Below the pieces are notes generated by a model. The model saw nothing but the letters and a program-made list of their open reading frames with translations. It was not told the DNA's origin and made no database searches. The position numbers and the translations under genes are program-made. From an uncultured Robinsoniella sp. (GTDB lineage: Bacteria; Bacillota; Clostridia; Lachnospirales; Lachnospiraceae): a stretch of 64,000 bases of DNA. How positions within the stretch are numbered: the stretch's first letter is position 1; the number at the start of each line of letters is the position of its first letter. Positions 17,310 through 26,277 of this stretch are shown one piece after another. The stretch lies in contig UQGG01000010.1 of NCBI GenBank assembly GCA_900540475.1, forward strand, positions 62,001-126,000, in the 5' to 3' direction.

Positions 17310-18077
17310 CTACTTTACCTCCACAAAGTCATTGGCTGCAACTACAGGAAGGCTGGCCCCTCCTTCTATCAATAAAGAAGTCCCTGTAATATATGCCGCT
17401 TTATCCGATGCCAAATAGACGACTGCCTGGGCAATCTCCCTGGTAGTTGCAAATCGTTTGAAAGGAAGCCGTTCTGCCGCTTCCAACCGGATATCGCCAG
17501 ACTCCCACCCCACATCCGTATAGCCCGGCGCCACGGCAGCCATACGTATTCCCTTTAATGACAACTCCATAGCCGCATTTTGGGTAAACTTCGTAACAGC
17601 CGCTTTTGTCGGCCCATATATGGTCGCTCTTGGCCAGCACCCTTCCACCTGATTGGATGAAATGTTAATGATTACTCCTCTCACACTCTTTTCCACCATT
17701 TTTTTTGCGGCAATCTGACTGCTGAAAAACAGCCCTTTCCAGTCAATTGCAGTCATATCATCAAATATTTTTTCTGTTGCCTCCAGAAAATACACTTCAG
17801 GGCTGATACCTGCATTGTTCACAACTAAATCAATGACATCAAATTTTTCAAAGGCAATTTGATACATTTTCTCAATATCTCTGACACTTCCCATATCCGC
17901 ATAGACAGCCAGACTATCTACACCATTCTCTTTTGCTTTTTCACATATCTCACAGGCCGCTTCCTTATCACTGCGGTAATTAACTACAATATTGTATCCT
18001 TCTTCTGCTAAATCCAAAGAAATCTGTTTTCCAATCCCTCTTGCTCCACCTGTAATCAGCGCTGTCTTTCGATGCAT
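17310..18077 (-). CDS. Short-chain dehydrogenase/reductase, probable sugar dehydrogenase
   Basis: This 255-residue classical SDR has the TGGARGIG cofactor motif at residues 9-16, NNAG at 87-90, catalytic Ser in INISS (140-141) and YGPTK with Tyr154 and Lys158. NYRSD after the second strand suggests preference for NADP, as Arg replaces the Asp of NAD enzymes. It is first in the cassette, so it probably oxidises an aldose to its lactone. The start at 18077 is chosen for AGGAGGTTTAGGG upstream; a longer start at 18104 has none. The exact sugar cannot be read from the sequence. Confidence 0.85.
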   Translation of the reverse strand: MHRKTALITGGARGIGKQISLDLAEEGYNIVVNYRSDKEAACEICEKAKENGVDSLAVYADMGSVRDIEKMYQIAFEKFDVIDLVVNNAGISPEVYFLEATEKIFDDMTAIDWKGLFFSSQIAAKKMVEKSVRGVIINISSNQVEGCWPRATIYGPTKAAVTKFTQNAAMELSLKGIRMAAVAPGYTDVGWESGDIRLEAAERLPFKRFATTREIAQAVVYLASDKAAYITGTSLLIEGGASLPVVAANDFVEVK

Positions 18078-18197
18078 CCCTAAACCTCCTAGTTTTTTAT
18101 ACAAACTTTTTTATTGTTTTTCTTATGTATAATCCGCCTTGCACACAATGGCAGTTTTTCAATGTCTTTTCGTATTACACCAAATCATAACCATCCG

Positions 18198-18239
18198 TTA
18201 AGCATTCCCCTCCATTATACTTTGTTCCAAAATGTCCAT
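18198..18239 (-). pseudogene. Remnant of the araC 5' end
   Basis: Inside direct-repeat copy 2 the minus strand reads MDILEQSIME, nearly identical to MDNLEQSIME, the start of the AraC protein at 13583, and then stops after 13 codons. It is a truncated duplicate rather than a gene. Confidence 0.8.
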
Positions 18240-18482
18240 CTTCCTTCTCTTTCTGCCATTCATTCCACAATAAGGAACTATCATTTATAAGTAAGGCTTT
18301 CTGTAATTTCAATTTTTCCCGTTTTCTTTTGCCTATAATGTGTTCTTTTATATTGTTTTAGCCTCTTGTTAAGCATATTTTAGCTACATTTACCCCCTAT
18401 GTCTTTTACTAATTGGTATGTTGTACATGTTTCTTTGTATATTTCGGAATTATCACTTTGTTTTTCCTTTTTTCACAATTAA
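18211..18482. repeat. Direct repeat copy 2
   Basis: This matches 13555-13825 in the same orientation at about four bases in five by eye. Together the two copies bracket the four-gene cassette at 13.9-18.1 kb. The region between the SDR start (18077) and the following pseudogene is otherwise without a recognisable gene. Confidence 0.85.
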
Positions 18483-19083
18483 TGTGCAAAGTCTTCTTTT
18501 TTCAATCCTGTGTGGTCATATTTCTAACTCCCCCCAAAATTGTTCCTATATTAAAATCGGATTCAGATGCCCTTGAATTACTGGAAAATCTGATATTTGA
18601 CAGCGAATCCATACAGATTTCCCACCAACAGACTTTTTATCCTGATTTAGAATGTCTTTATCTGATCCTGATTCAGAAGCTGCGTAGATATGATAAGATT
18701 TACTATTTGGACGCAATCAGACAAATTCCCATATATAATTACAATTCCTGTCTGACTCTTGCTTTAGACTTATGCCACAGATACTGGGAAGAAGGACTGG
18801 ACAATCATACCCTGAGAAATTCCCTGTTCTTTGACCGCTTTGATACTTTCTTCCCTGAAGCTTCTGGAGTAACCTATAAGCCTTTTATTGAAAAACTGAT
18901 CACCTATATTGAGGAGCACCTGTCAGGCTTCGCATCACCAAAGCTAAATCACTGCTCATTGGCTGCGATACTGAAAATATTTATACCATAGCTGAGCAGG
19001 TAGGATGCGGTAATAATCCCCAATATTTTAGCCAGCTTTTCAAAAGATATACAGGGATGACTCCATGCATATTCTACGTTTAA
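18482..19083 (+). pseudogene. Broken AraC-family (or YesN-type) regulator
   Basis: One frame is open to 18991 and codes a plausible regulator middle region ending KPFIEKLITYIEEHL, the usual lead into an AraC DNA-binding domain. Sequence then continues in another frame from about 18930 (RITKAKSLLIGCDTENIYTI, then AEQVGCGNNPQYFSQLFKRY) to a stop at 19083. This has the second helix-turn-helix and TGMTP end, but the first HTH is missing, so a deletion plus frame change has destroyed the gene. The open frame extends back to 18413 inside the direct repeat. The real start cannot be fixed. Confidence 0.75.
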
Positions 19084-19084
19084 T

Positions 19085-20368
19085 TTACATTGTATGTTCC
19101 TTCATCAACTGATCAATCCCATAAAATATCCTGCGGGTAAAAAAACAAATAACCAGCATGACCAGTCCAGCTGCATAAAACGGAACATAGGTACTGCTGC
19201 CTGTGTGTTCAAAGACTATCCCATACATAAACTGGCCCAGGGGATTCGTGCACATACATATACACAGAACACATGACAGGACTTTACCTGTTAAATTAAT
19301 GGGGGTTAAGATCTGCAGGCAGGTCAGCACCTGGATGGAAAATAAGGTCGTCATTACCAATAGCAGACTGCACCCGATGACCAGCACTATGTAGACTGCT
19401 ATGGAACCCTTGAGCACCTGCTGCGCAAATCCTCCCAGGAGAATAGACAGTGCACATCCCGCTAAGATAAATGGACTTGCCTTTAATTTTAACTTCTTAG
19501 AAAATACACCCGCCAGCAGACCTCCTAATATGCTGCCTGCGGCGATGGCTCCCTGGGCATATCCATAAAGCCGATTTGCCGTATCCGGTGCAAAGCCCAG
19601 GTGCTGCGTGATAATAACGGGTATTCCAACCATGATTAGAGACGTTAATAGCAAATTAACAGAAGAAAATGCAAGTGATACCTTCCACAAAACCGGCTGT
19701 TCTTTAAACATAAACCCAAAACTTTCTTTCAGGTCATTGAATCCGGTAGCGAACATACTACCAGTGGTTTTCTTTTTTTCAAATGGAATATGGATGAAAA
19801 TTTCCATTATTGCAGATGCGAGAAAGCATCCGATGCTCACATACAGAATAGGGATTAAGCCTACTATGGAAAATAAGATGCCGCCGATGACCGGACCAAT
19901 CATATTTGCCAGGGAACTGATTAAATCGATTACGGAATTTCCCTGCATAATATGTTCTGTATCTACCAGTGATGGCACACTTGCCTGAACCGCCGGCTGA
20001 TAAGCTCCCTGAATACCATATAAGATCATCATGGTAACCGTCATGAGCGGTACAATATCCATTTTTCCAGACAGCAGATAAAATATGGTAATTAAGGCAG
20101 CGGTACTAAAGTCCAATATCACCATAATATTTTTTTTATTAACCCGATCCGCCAGAATACCGCCAATTGGAAAAAGTAACAGCGTGGGAATGAAAGAACA
20201 GGCCAAAATCGTCCCAAACAAAGCGGATGAACCCGTTCGGTTTAATAGGTAGAGGGGAAGGGCATAGCGCAATATCTGATTTCCAAATAGTGAGATAATC
20301 TGCCCAATTGCAACAAGCAGAAAATCTTTGTTAAATATCGTGTGTTTATTTATCGTTTCTTTATACAT
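19085..20368 (-). CDS. MFS transporter (MFS_3/EntS-MefA-like exporter)
   Basis: This 427-residue protein has about twelve hydrophobic segments and the motif A-like GGILADRVNKKNIM between TM2 and TM3. Length and pattern fit the MFS_3 group, which contains macrolide efflux (Mef) and siderophore exporters (EntS). It acts at the membrane and probably exports a toxic or signalling small molecule by proton antiport. It starts at ATG 20368, as the GTG at 20380 overlaps the AAGGAG site. A MarR gene 294 bp upstream on the same strand, and two operator-like palindromes in the gap, point to MarR repression released by a ligand. The substrate is not predictable. Confidence 0.8.
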   Translation of the reverse strand: MYKETINKHTIFNKDFLLVAIGQIISLFGNQILRYALPLYLLNRTGSSALFGTILACSFIPTLLLFPIGGILADRVNKKNIMVILDFSTAALITIFYLLSGKMDIVPLMTVTMMILYGIQGAYQPAVQASVPSLVDTEHIMQGNSVIDLISSLANMIGPVIGGILFSIVGLIPILYVSIGCFLASAIMEIFIHIPFEKKKTTGSMFATGFNDLKESFGFMFKEQPVLWKVSLAFSSVNLLLTSLIMVGIPVIITQHLGFAPDTANRLYGYAQGAIAAGSILGGLLAGVFSKKLKLKASPFILAGCALSILLGGFAQQVLKGSIAVYIVLVIGCSLLLVMTTLFSIQVLTCLQILTPINLTGKVLSCVLCICMCTNPLGQFMYGIVFEHTGSSTYVPFYAAGLVMLVICFFTRRIFYGIDQLMKEHTM

Positions 20369-20511
20369 AGTAACTGGCACTCCTTTTCAATAATTATATT
20401 GACTCCAATTTTAATTCATAATTCTAAGTGTGTCCCAAGAGTCTGACCGGCTCAATAAGTAACAGCTATCAAATAAGCTTCCGGATTGCCATTATACAGC
20501 TGTATGGGATT

Positions 20512-20567
20512 ATTGTTTCCTTGGAAACATTTTCATGTTATCACAATATTGTTTCCTTGTCAACAAA
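20512..20567. promoter_or_regulatory. Two MarR-type operators before the MFS gene
   Basis: Sites ATTGTT-N8-AACATT (20512-20531) and ATTGTT-N8-AACAAA (20548-20567) each differ by one base from the perfect palindrome ATTGTT-N8-AACAAT found before the marR gene. Their centres are 36 bp apart. They lie 145-200 bases upstream of the MFS start. Confidence 0.72.
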
Positions 20568-20661
20568 ACAAGGAACATAAAAAAGCAGCCCGCTCCATTC
20601 AGAGTTAGACTGCCTTGTATTACTGCAAATTTTGACCTGATACTTTTTACCGGCTCTATAT

Positions 20662-21150
20662 TCAAAGTTTATCATAGCCTTCTGACTTCATATCCACACC
20701 CAGTTTCTTTATTTCCTCATCTAAATGGGCACTATACTTTTCTGCAAAGCGAAGCATTATATTATACTCTTCTTCCGTCACCTGCTCAAAGACAGCCTGG
20801 TCCCGCTCCTGAAACTCTTTGTGCAGTTCCTGGTGCGTCTGGAAAACTGCTTCCCCCTGTGTGGTCAGCTTGAAATAGATTTCTTTCTTGTTATCGGGCT
20901 TTTGGTAACTCTCAATAAGACCTTTTTGGATAAGCTTCCTGGATATTTTACTGATAGCACCGCTGGTCATATAAAAAGACTCTGCAAGTTTAGTCACATT
21001 AGAATCTGCATTGCTTCCAATATATTCTATACAGTGTACTTCTGAGGGTTTATAGTCCCTGAGACTGTCTTTCATTTTATATTTATCCAGCCACATCATC
21101 TTGTTTAATACGTCCCAGAACTTGCCGATTACCTGCCCGCCTTTATTCAT
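20662..21150 (-). CDS. MarR family transcriptional regulator
   Basis: This 162-residue winged-helix regulator has the recognition segment NVTKLAESFYMTSGAISKIS, then RKLIQKGLIESYQKPDNKKE, the typical MarR wing. ATG follows GGAGG with seven bases between. It is upstream of an MFS exporter on the same strand. The same palindrome, ATTGTT-N8-AACAAT, stands before its own gene and twice before the exporter, so autoregulation and exporter control are likely. The inducing ligand is unknown. Confidence 0.87.
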   Translation of the reverse strand: MNKGGQVIGKFWDVLNKMMWLDKYKMKDSLRDYKPSEVHCIEYIGSNADSNVTKLAESFYMTSGAISKISRKLIQKGLIESYQKPDNKKEIYFKLTTQGEAVFQTHQELHKEFQERDQAVFEQVTEEEYNIMLRFAEKYSAHLDEEIKKLGVDMKSEGYDKL

Positions 21151-21195
21151 GACTTGTCCTCCATCATTGTTTTCATAACCACATTATACTAAAAT

Positions 21196-21215
21196 ATTGT
21201 TTCTATTTCAACAAT
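21196..21215. promoter_or_regulatory. MarR-type operator before marR
   Basis: ATTGTT-N8-AACAAT is a perfect inverted repeat, 46 bases upstream of the marR start codon. It is the best of three matching sites in this locus. Confidence 0.75.
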
Positions 21216-21227
21216 AATGATTAAGGC

Positions 21228-22478
21228 TTATGAGTTAAACTCTTTTACTGCTTCTATGAGCGCCGCCAGATTTTCAACCGGAGTCAGCGCCTGAATATTA
21301 TGGATGGCGTTAAATACAAATCCTCCGTCCTTTGAAAAAATATCACACATTTTCAATACTTCCTCGCGCACTTCTGCTGGTTTTCCAAAAGGAAACGTCT
21401 TTTGTGTGTTTACACCGCCGCCCCAAAATACCAAGTCTTTCCCGAATTCCTTTTTCAGCTGAGCCGGATCCATGTTTTCTGCTGTCCATTGCACCGGATT
21501 CAATATATCAAATCCTGATTCAATGAGATCCGGTATCATTGGCATTATGGACCCACAGGAATGTTTAAAGGTTTTCCATTTTGTATGGCTATGTATCCAG
21601 TTGTTTATTTTTTTATAATAAGGCATATATAATTCCCGGAATACTTCATTAGAACAAAACGGTCCATTTTGAGTTCCAAAGTCTGTACCGCACACAAATG
21701 CCGCCTGTACCGTATCTCCTGCAGCTTCCTTTATTTTTTCCAGGTTTTTCAGTGCAATATCTACCTGGGCAGAAAAAATCTGATGCAGATAATCCTGGTT
21801 GGCGAGGGTTGCCATATACCACTCTGTGATATCTCTTAGACCTTTCGGCGCTTTTAACATTCCCCCAGGAACCATGGCTATATCCCCGATCGCCGTTCCT
21901 CCAAAGGATCCGATTACGCCATATCCGCTTTCTCCTGCCTGTTGTGTCCGGATTCTGATATACTCCAGATCCTGTTCACTAATTTCCCCAAACTCCTCCA
22001 GATTATCTTCCAGTCTCGGGTTATCTTCATCAAAATCATGTCCCCTGGAAATTGTATCGAAAAAATACCCGCCTGAGGGCAGATGCCCTGCCGGAGGAAA
22101 TGATGTGTCCCCTTCCGCATAAATATAGATATCTCCTTTTTGGCTGGTTGTGGTAACAAAGTTTTCAGGTACGAGAATCTCCTGTCCCCAGGGAGTCCTC
22201 CATTCCTTCTCCCCCACATTCTGAAATCCAAACATAGTGTTGGGATTCCATACATTTGTAACATCAATGCCCATCGCCTCTTTCAGATCATCCTCTATGT
22301 ACCCTAATAACTGCAATGGCTCACACATTTTTACTTTACGCTTTTCCAATCCATAGTAATCCCTTAATTTTTCCACCATACTTACATGGATCCCGGTAAC
22401 CGAAGTCCCTCCAATATCAAAAGGTACCGGACCTGCCTGATGATTTAATGCTCTCTCCAGCTTTTCCCTCTTTGTCAT
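21228..22478 (-). CDS. Uroporphyrinogen decarboxylase-fold protein B
   Basis: This 416-residue UroD-fold protein carries FKHSCGSIMPMIPDLIESGF and GGFVFNAIHNIQALTPVEN, features of a large uncharacterised subgroup in gut Clostridia that differs from heme UroD. The KHSCG pair could bind metal, but the C-terminal Cys of methyltransferases is replaced by AIHNIQ. It is the last gene of the second ABC sugar operon, 40 bases after the permease, with GGAGG before ATG. Co-occurrence with transport suggests a role in processing the imported compound or a methyl group from it. This is inference. Confidence 0.75.
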   Translation of the reverse strand: MTKREKLERALNHQAGPVPFDIGGTSVTGIHVSMVEKLRDYYGLEKRKVKMCEPLQLLGYIEDDLKEAMGIDVTNVWNPNTMFGFQNVGEKEWRTPWGQEILVPENFVTTTSQKGDIYIYAEGDTSFPPAGHLPSGGYFFDTISRGHDFDEDNPRLEDNLEEFGEISEQDLEYIRIRTQQAGESGYGVIGSFGGTAIGDIAMVPGGMLKAPKGLRDITEWYMATLANQDYLHQIFSAQVDIALKNLEKIKEAAGDTVQAAFVCGTDFGTQNGPFCSNEVFRELYMPYYKKINNWIHSHTKWKTFKHSCGSIMPMIPDLIESGFDILNPVQWTAENMDPAQLKKEFGKDLVFWGGGVNTQKTFPFGKPAEVREEVLKMCDIFSKDGGFVFNAIHNIQALTPVENLAALIEAVKEFNS

Positions 22479-22517
22479 ACTTTTACCTCCTGTATTTCGC
22501 AGATCCCGCCTGCGACG

Positions 22518-23462
22518 TCAAACTTTTCTCCTTTTACCTAACTGATCAATCAGAACTGCCACAAGCAGTGTCCCACCTACTACAAAGGTCTGCCAGTATA
22601 TGTCCACACCCAGAAGAGTTAACGCATTCGTGATAAGTGCCATCAGAAGTGATCCCAGAAATGCACCCAGAACGCTTCCTTCCCCTCCCTGAAGGCTTGC
22701 TCCACCAATGATAACTGCCGTAATAACCCTCAGTTCCAGGCCTGTTCCCTGCTGCACGGAAGCTGTCCCCATACGGGCTGTTGCCACAACTCCTGCAAAT
22801 CCCGCAAGCACACCTACAATTATATAGTTTAGTATTTTGATCTTCACTACATTAATACCGGATAATTTAGCTGCCTTTTCATTTCCTCCGATATAATAAT
22901 TCTGTCTGAAGAACCTGGAATGCCGCATTAATATGTCCCCAATTATCACAAGTATAACCGCATACCAGATCGGCGCCTGGATTCCCAGAAACTTTCCCTG
23001 CCCAATGGCATTAAAATCCACACCCAGGCTGGTGATATTCTGTCCCCTGGTAACAATAAGCGTCAATCCCCTGAACAGACTCAGAGAAGCCAGCGTTGTT
23101 ACAAAGGCATTAATGCCCACTACTGATATAATAAATCCATTAAATAACCCGGCTGCCCCGCCAATTAACATTCCAATCAAAACAGCAGCAAACGGTGGAA
23201 CTCCAGCCTGTATGGCAAGTCCTGCACACACTCCTGAAAAAGCCAGAATGGATCCCACTGACATGTCAAATCCGCCGCTCACCATTAAATTTGCCATTCC
23301 CACGGCTATAATCACTTCTACCGATAGCCCCAGCATTAAAGCTACTATATTCTGATAAGACAAAAATACGGATGATGCTGTCGTTACCGCTGCCGAAAGC
23401 CCAACTACAATTAATAAAATAAAAAATTCTCTCTGTTTTGCTAATTTTTTTAACGCGCTCAT
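22518..23462 (-). CDS. Sugar ABC transporter permease (RbsC type)
   Basis: This 314-residue membrane protein of the BPD_transp_2 family has GMANLMVSGGFDMSVGSILA and TAVIIGGASLQGGEGSVLGA, positions typical for RbsC. It has about nine to ten hydrophobic helices. It lies 41 bases after the ATPase gene and before UroD protein B. With the ATPase and the RbsB-like lipoprotein it makes a complete importer; the substrate is probably a monosaccharide or polyol. Confidence 0.88.
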   Translation of the reverse strand: MSALKKLAKQREFFILLIVVGLSAAVTTASSVFLSYQNIVALMLGLSVEVIIAVGMANLMVSGGFDMSVGSILAFSGVCAGLAIQAGVPPFAAVLIGMLIGGAAGLFNGFIISVVGINAFVTTLASLSLFRGLTLIVTRGQNITSLGVDFNAIGQGKFLGIQAPIWYAVILVIIGDILMRHSRFFRQNYYIGGNEKAAKLSGINVVKIKILNYIIVGVLAGFAGVVATARMGTASVQQGTGLELRVITAVIIGGASLQGGEGSVLGAFLGSLLMALITNALTLLGVDIYWQTFVVGGTLLVAVLIDQLGKRRKV

Positions 23463-23503
23463 CTTTTCACCGCTCCTTACAATATGAATATTGTTTTCAA
23501 GAA

Positions 23504-25027
23504 TTATCTTGTCTGTGCTTCTGCTTTTGCATCCACGCCTGAGGCCATGGATATGATATTTTCTTCTGTTGCCTGCCCCGCCGGCAGTTCTCCTGCGATT
23601 TCCCCTCCGCGCACTACAATAATCCGGTCGCTGACGCCCAGGATTTCCGGCAGATCAGAGGAAATCATTATAATTCCCACACCACCTGCCGCCAGGTTCC
23701 TAAGCAGCGTATAAATTTCACTTTTAGCACCAACATCCACACCTCTGGTAGGTTCATCTACAATTAAAATCTTAGGCTTTATTCCAAACCACGCTGCTAA
23801 AAGCACTTTTTGCTGGTTTCCCCCTGATAAATTTCCTACCTTTTGTTCAATACCCGGCGTTGCTACATTGAATGCTTTCACTGCATCAGCTGCAATGCCA
23901 TCCATAGTTTTTTCCTTTAAAAATCCCTTTGATGTAAAACTGCGCAATCGGTTTGCTATTAAATTGGCTTTGATGGAAAAATCAATATATAAGCCCTCCT
24001 GCTTCCTGTCCTCACTCATATATCCAATCCCCATAGCTATGGCATCTTCCGGGGATCTGATATTTCTTTTCCTGCCATCCATATATATTTCACCGGCCTG
24101 AATCGGCTCCGCTCCAAATATAGCTCTGCCAATTTCAGTTCTGCCTGCCCCTACCAGCCCTGAAAATCCTACTATTTCACCCTCTTTGATGCTGAAACTA
24201 ATATTTTTGAAACACCGGCTGCGGCTAATATTTTTTACCTCTAAAATTTCTTTTCCAATTTTATGCCCGCTCTGGGGTCTTCCATAGATATTTTCAATCT
24301 TTCTTCCTACCATATTCGTAATCAGGAAATCTTCATTAATATCTGCTACATCCGCTTCACATATATAAGCTCCATCCCTGAGGATTGTAATTCGGTCGGC
24401 TATCTGGAAAATCTCCTGCAGATGATGGGAAATATATATAAAAGATATTCCTTTTTCTTTCAATACCCGGATATTTTTAAATAAACGTACCTTTTCTATT
24501 TCGGTTAATGAAGATGTCGGTTCATCCAAAATCAATACTTTCGGATGGAATGACATGGCTTTTAGTATTTCTACAACCTGTTGGTTTGCAATTGAGAGAT
24601 CTTTTACCAGGGTAGACGGCAGTATATTATCAATCTCAAATAAAGACAGCATTTCTCTGGTCATTTTGTATAATTCATCCTTTTTGATCAGACTGAGCCG
24701 GTTTACAGGCTGCCGGTTGGCATATATATTTTCAGCCACACTGAGATTTGGTACCAGGCTTAATTCCTGATGTACGATGCTGATTCCCTTTTTTAAAGCA
24801 TCCTGTGCTGAGGAAAACACCACTTTTTCCCCTTCCAGATAAATTTCGCCCTCGTCCGGCCTGTGAATCCCTCCAAGCGTAAGCATCAGGGTACTTTTTC
24901 CAGCCCCATTTTCTCCTACAATTGCATGAACTTCTCCTTTTTTTATCTTTAAATCCACTCCATCCAGTGCTCTGACTCCTGGAAATATCTTAACTATGCC
25001 CCTTGTTTCCAAAATAAAGTCCGACAA
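23504..25027 (-). CDS. Sugar ABC transporter ATP-binding protein (RbsA type)
   Basis: This 507-residue protein has two ATPase domains: GENGAGKST and VLILDEPTSSL in the first, GLVGAGRTE, LSGGNQQK and ILIVDEPTRGVDVG in the second, as in RbsA and MglA. It probably starts at TTG 25027: AGGAGG is seven bases upstream, translation from there gives the conserved ETRGIVKIFPGVRALDGV beginning, and there is no nearer ATG. A TTG start may keep ATPase synthesis below that of the binding protein. A copy of the AGAGCGTGTTT repeat lies just before the ribosome binding site. Confidence 0.9.
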   Translation of the reverse strand: MSDFILETRGIVKIFPGVRALDGVDLKIKKGEVHAIVGENGAGKSTLMLTLGGIHRPDEGEIYLEGEKVVFSSAQDALKKGISIVHQELSLVPNLSVAENIYANRQPVNRLSLIKKDELYKMTREMLSLFEIDNILPSTLVKDLSIANQQVVEILKAMSFHPKVLILDEPTSSLTEIEKVRLFKNIRVLKEKGISFIYISHHLQEIFQIADRITILRDGAYICEADVADINEDFLITNMVGRKIENIYGRPQSGHKIGKEILEVKNISRSRCFKNISFSIKEGEIVGFSGLVGAGRTEIGRAIFGAEPIQAGEIYMDGRKRNIRSPEDAIAMGIGYMSEDRKQEGLYIDFSIKANLIANRLRSFTSKGFLKEKTMDGIAADAVKAFNVATPGIEQKVGNLSGGNQQKVLLAAWFGIKPKILIVDEPTRGVDVGAKSEIYTLLRNLAAGGVGIIMISSDLPEILGVSDRIIVVRGGEIAGELPAGQATEENIISMASGVDAKAEAQTR

Positions 25028-25040
25028 AATATCTCCTCCT

Positions 25041-25060
25041 ATTCAATAAAACACGCTCTC
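25041..25060. repeat. Dispersed repeat copy (AGAGCGTGTTTTATT form)
   Basis: On the minus strand this reads GAGAGCGTGTTTTATTGAAT, placed between the binding-protein hairpin and the ATPase ribosome binding site. It shares 15 bases with the copy at 36601-36616. Confidence 0.6.
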
Positions 25061-25074
25061 ATCTTTTATTTTGA

Positions 25075-25109
25075 AAAGCTGCTGCATTTTTTTATTCTGC
25101 AACAGCTTT
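25075..25109. terminator. Intercistronic stem-loop after the binding-protein gene
   Basis: AAAGCTGCTGCA pairs with TGCAACAGCTTT (11 of 12) around an 11-base loop, 16 bases after the binding-protein stop. The T-run after it on the minus strand is short, so it may be a leaky terminator or mRNA-protecting hairpin that gives more binding protein than ATPase. Confidence 0.65.
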
Positions 25110-25124
25110 ACATCCTGTTTCCGG

Positions 25125-26177
25125 CTATCTTTTAAAATACTGGTAATTTGTTTCATCAACGATAACTGCCCCGGTATCTATATACTGAGGGATTCCCAGT
25201 ACGCCAGCAGATGCGTTATCCGTTGTAATCTCAACTTTTGAATTATTCAGATTCATTAACATCTGCACTGCATAATAAGGCATCAGAGCCGTCTGCTGTG
25301 CAACAGATGCAGAAATTACACCTTCTTCAATTGCAGCCAGCACCTCATTTGAACGGTCCATAGCTATAATTTTCACTTTTCCCGTAAGCCCCGCTTCTTT
25401 TACTGCGGTCGCCGCCCCTGTACCTCCGGTAGCATCTACACATATAATTCCCGCCAAATCCGGATGTTTCTGGAGGACAGCGGCTATACTTTGTGCTGCT
25501 ACCACACTGTCCTGCTTCGTATCCACATATTCCACAATTTCGATATCGGCATAATTTTCAAACGATTTCTTATAACCCTCCACACGTTCTTCCAGGTTTG
25601 TCTGTCCCGGGCTGTACATAACCGCTACTTTTCCTTTCCCGCCTAACAACTCCGCCATCTTTGTCCCGCCGGTGATTCCGGCCTCTTCATTTCCCGTTCC
25701 AATAAATGCAATTCTGGATGAGGTTGGAAGATCCGCATCTACTGTTACCACCGGAATTCCTGCATCTGTTGCTTTTTGTATAGATGGGATCAATTGTTCA
25801 TTGAATCCTACCACCACAAGCCCGTTCGGCTTCTTAGCTATTGCCTGTTCTAACGCCGCCACCATAGCATTCATGTCATTTTCGGCGGGTCCTACATACT
25901 CTGTTCTGACCCCCAATTCCTTTCCAGCCATCTCCATTCCCATTTTGTGATCGTAGAAGTATGGATCGGCACCGATTGCCGACACCTCTATATATAATTG
26001 ATCCTTACTGTCCCCGCCGGCAGTATCCGCTGCTGCTTCCTGGGAACTCCCCTCACTGCTTTCCTGTGCTTTCGTCTGGGTCTCTCCACCCTGTCCTGCA
26101 TTTCCTGCTGAACATGCAGTAACGCTTACCATTGCTGCCGCCGCCAATAATGTTACCAATAATTTCTTCGCTTTCAT
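25125..26177 (-). CDS. RbsB-like sugar ABC transporter substrate-binding lipoprotein
   Basis: This 350-residue protein starts MKAKKLLVTLLAAAAMVS with lipobox VTAC, then a Gln/Ser/Glu-rich linker (about 25-58) and a type 1 periplasmic-binding domain: AALEQAIAKKPNGLVVVGFN, GIPVVTVDADLPTSSRIAFI and IICVDATGGTGAATAV. Such segments occur in ribose, allose and autoinducer-2 binding proteins. The start at 26177 follows AAGGAGGAAAAGAA; the longer frame to 26261 lacks a signal sequence at its start. It is the first gene of the second transporter operon. The ligand is unknown. Confidence 0.87.
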   Translation of the reverse strand: MKAKKLLVTLLAAAAMVSVTACSAGNAGQGGETQTKAQESSEGSSQEAAADTAGGDSKDQLYIEVSAIGADPYFYDHKMGMEMAGKELGVRTEYVGPAENDMNAMVAALEQAIAKKPNGLVVVGFNEQLIPSIQKATDAGIPVVTVDADLPTSSRIAFIGTGNEEAGITGGTKMAELLGGKGKVAVMYSPGQTNLEERVEGYKKSFENYADIEIVEYVDTKQDSVVAAQSIAAVLQKHPDLAGIICVDATGGTGAATAVKEAGLTGKVKIIAMDRSNEVLAAIEEGVISASVAQQTALMPYYAVQMLMNLNNSKVEITTDNASAGVLGIPQYIDTGAVIVDETNYQYFKR

Positions 26178-26216
26178 TTCTTTTCCTCCTTCACTTGTCC
26201 GTATCAAGATGATTGT

Positions 26217-26245
26217 ATTATATCTGATTAAAACCACTCTGTAAC
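26217..26245 (-). promoter_or_regulatory. Promoter of the second ABC sugar operon
   Basis: On the minus strand GTTACA (26240-26245) is separated by 17 bases from a perfect TATAAT (26217-26222). The -35 is poor, as expected for an activated promoter, and an inverted repeat lies upstream at 26278-26296. Confidence 0.55.
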
Positions 26246-26277
26246 TAACATATAATTCCAAAATTAGTATTTTTGCA

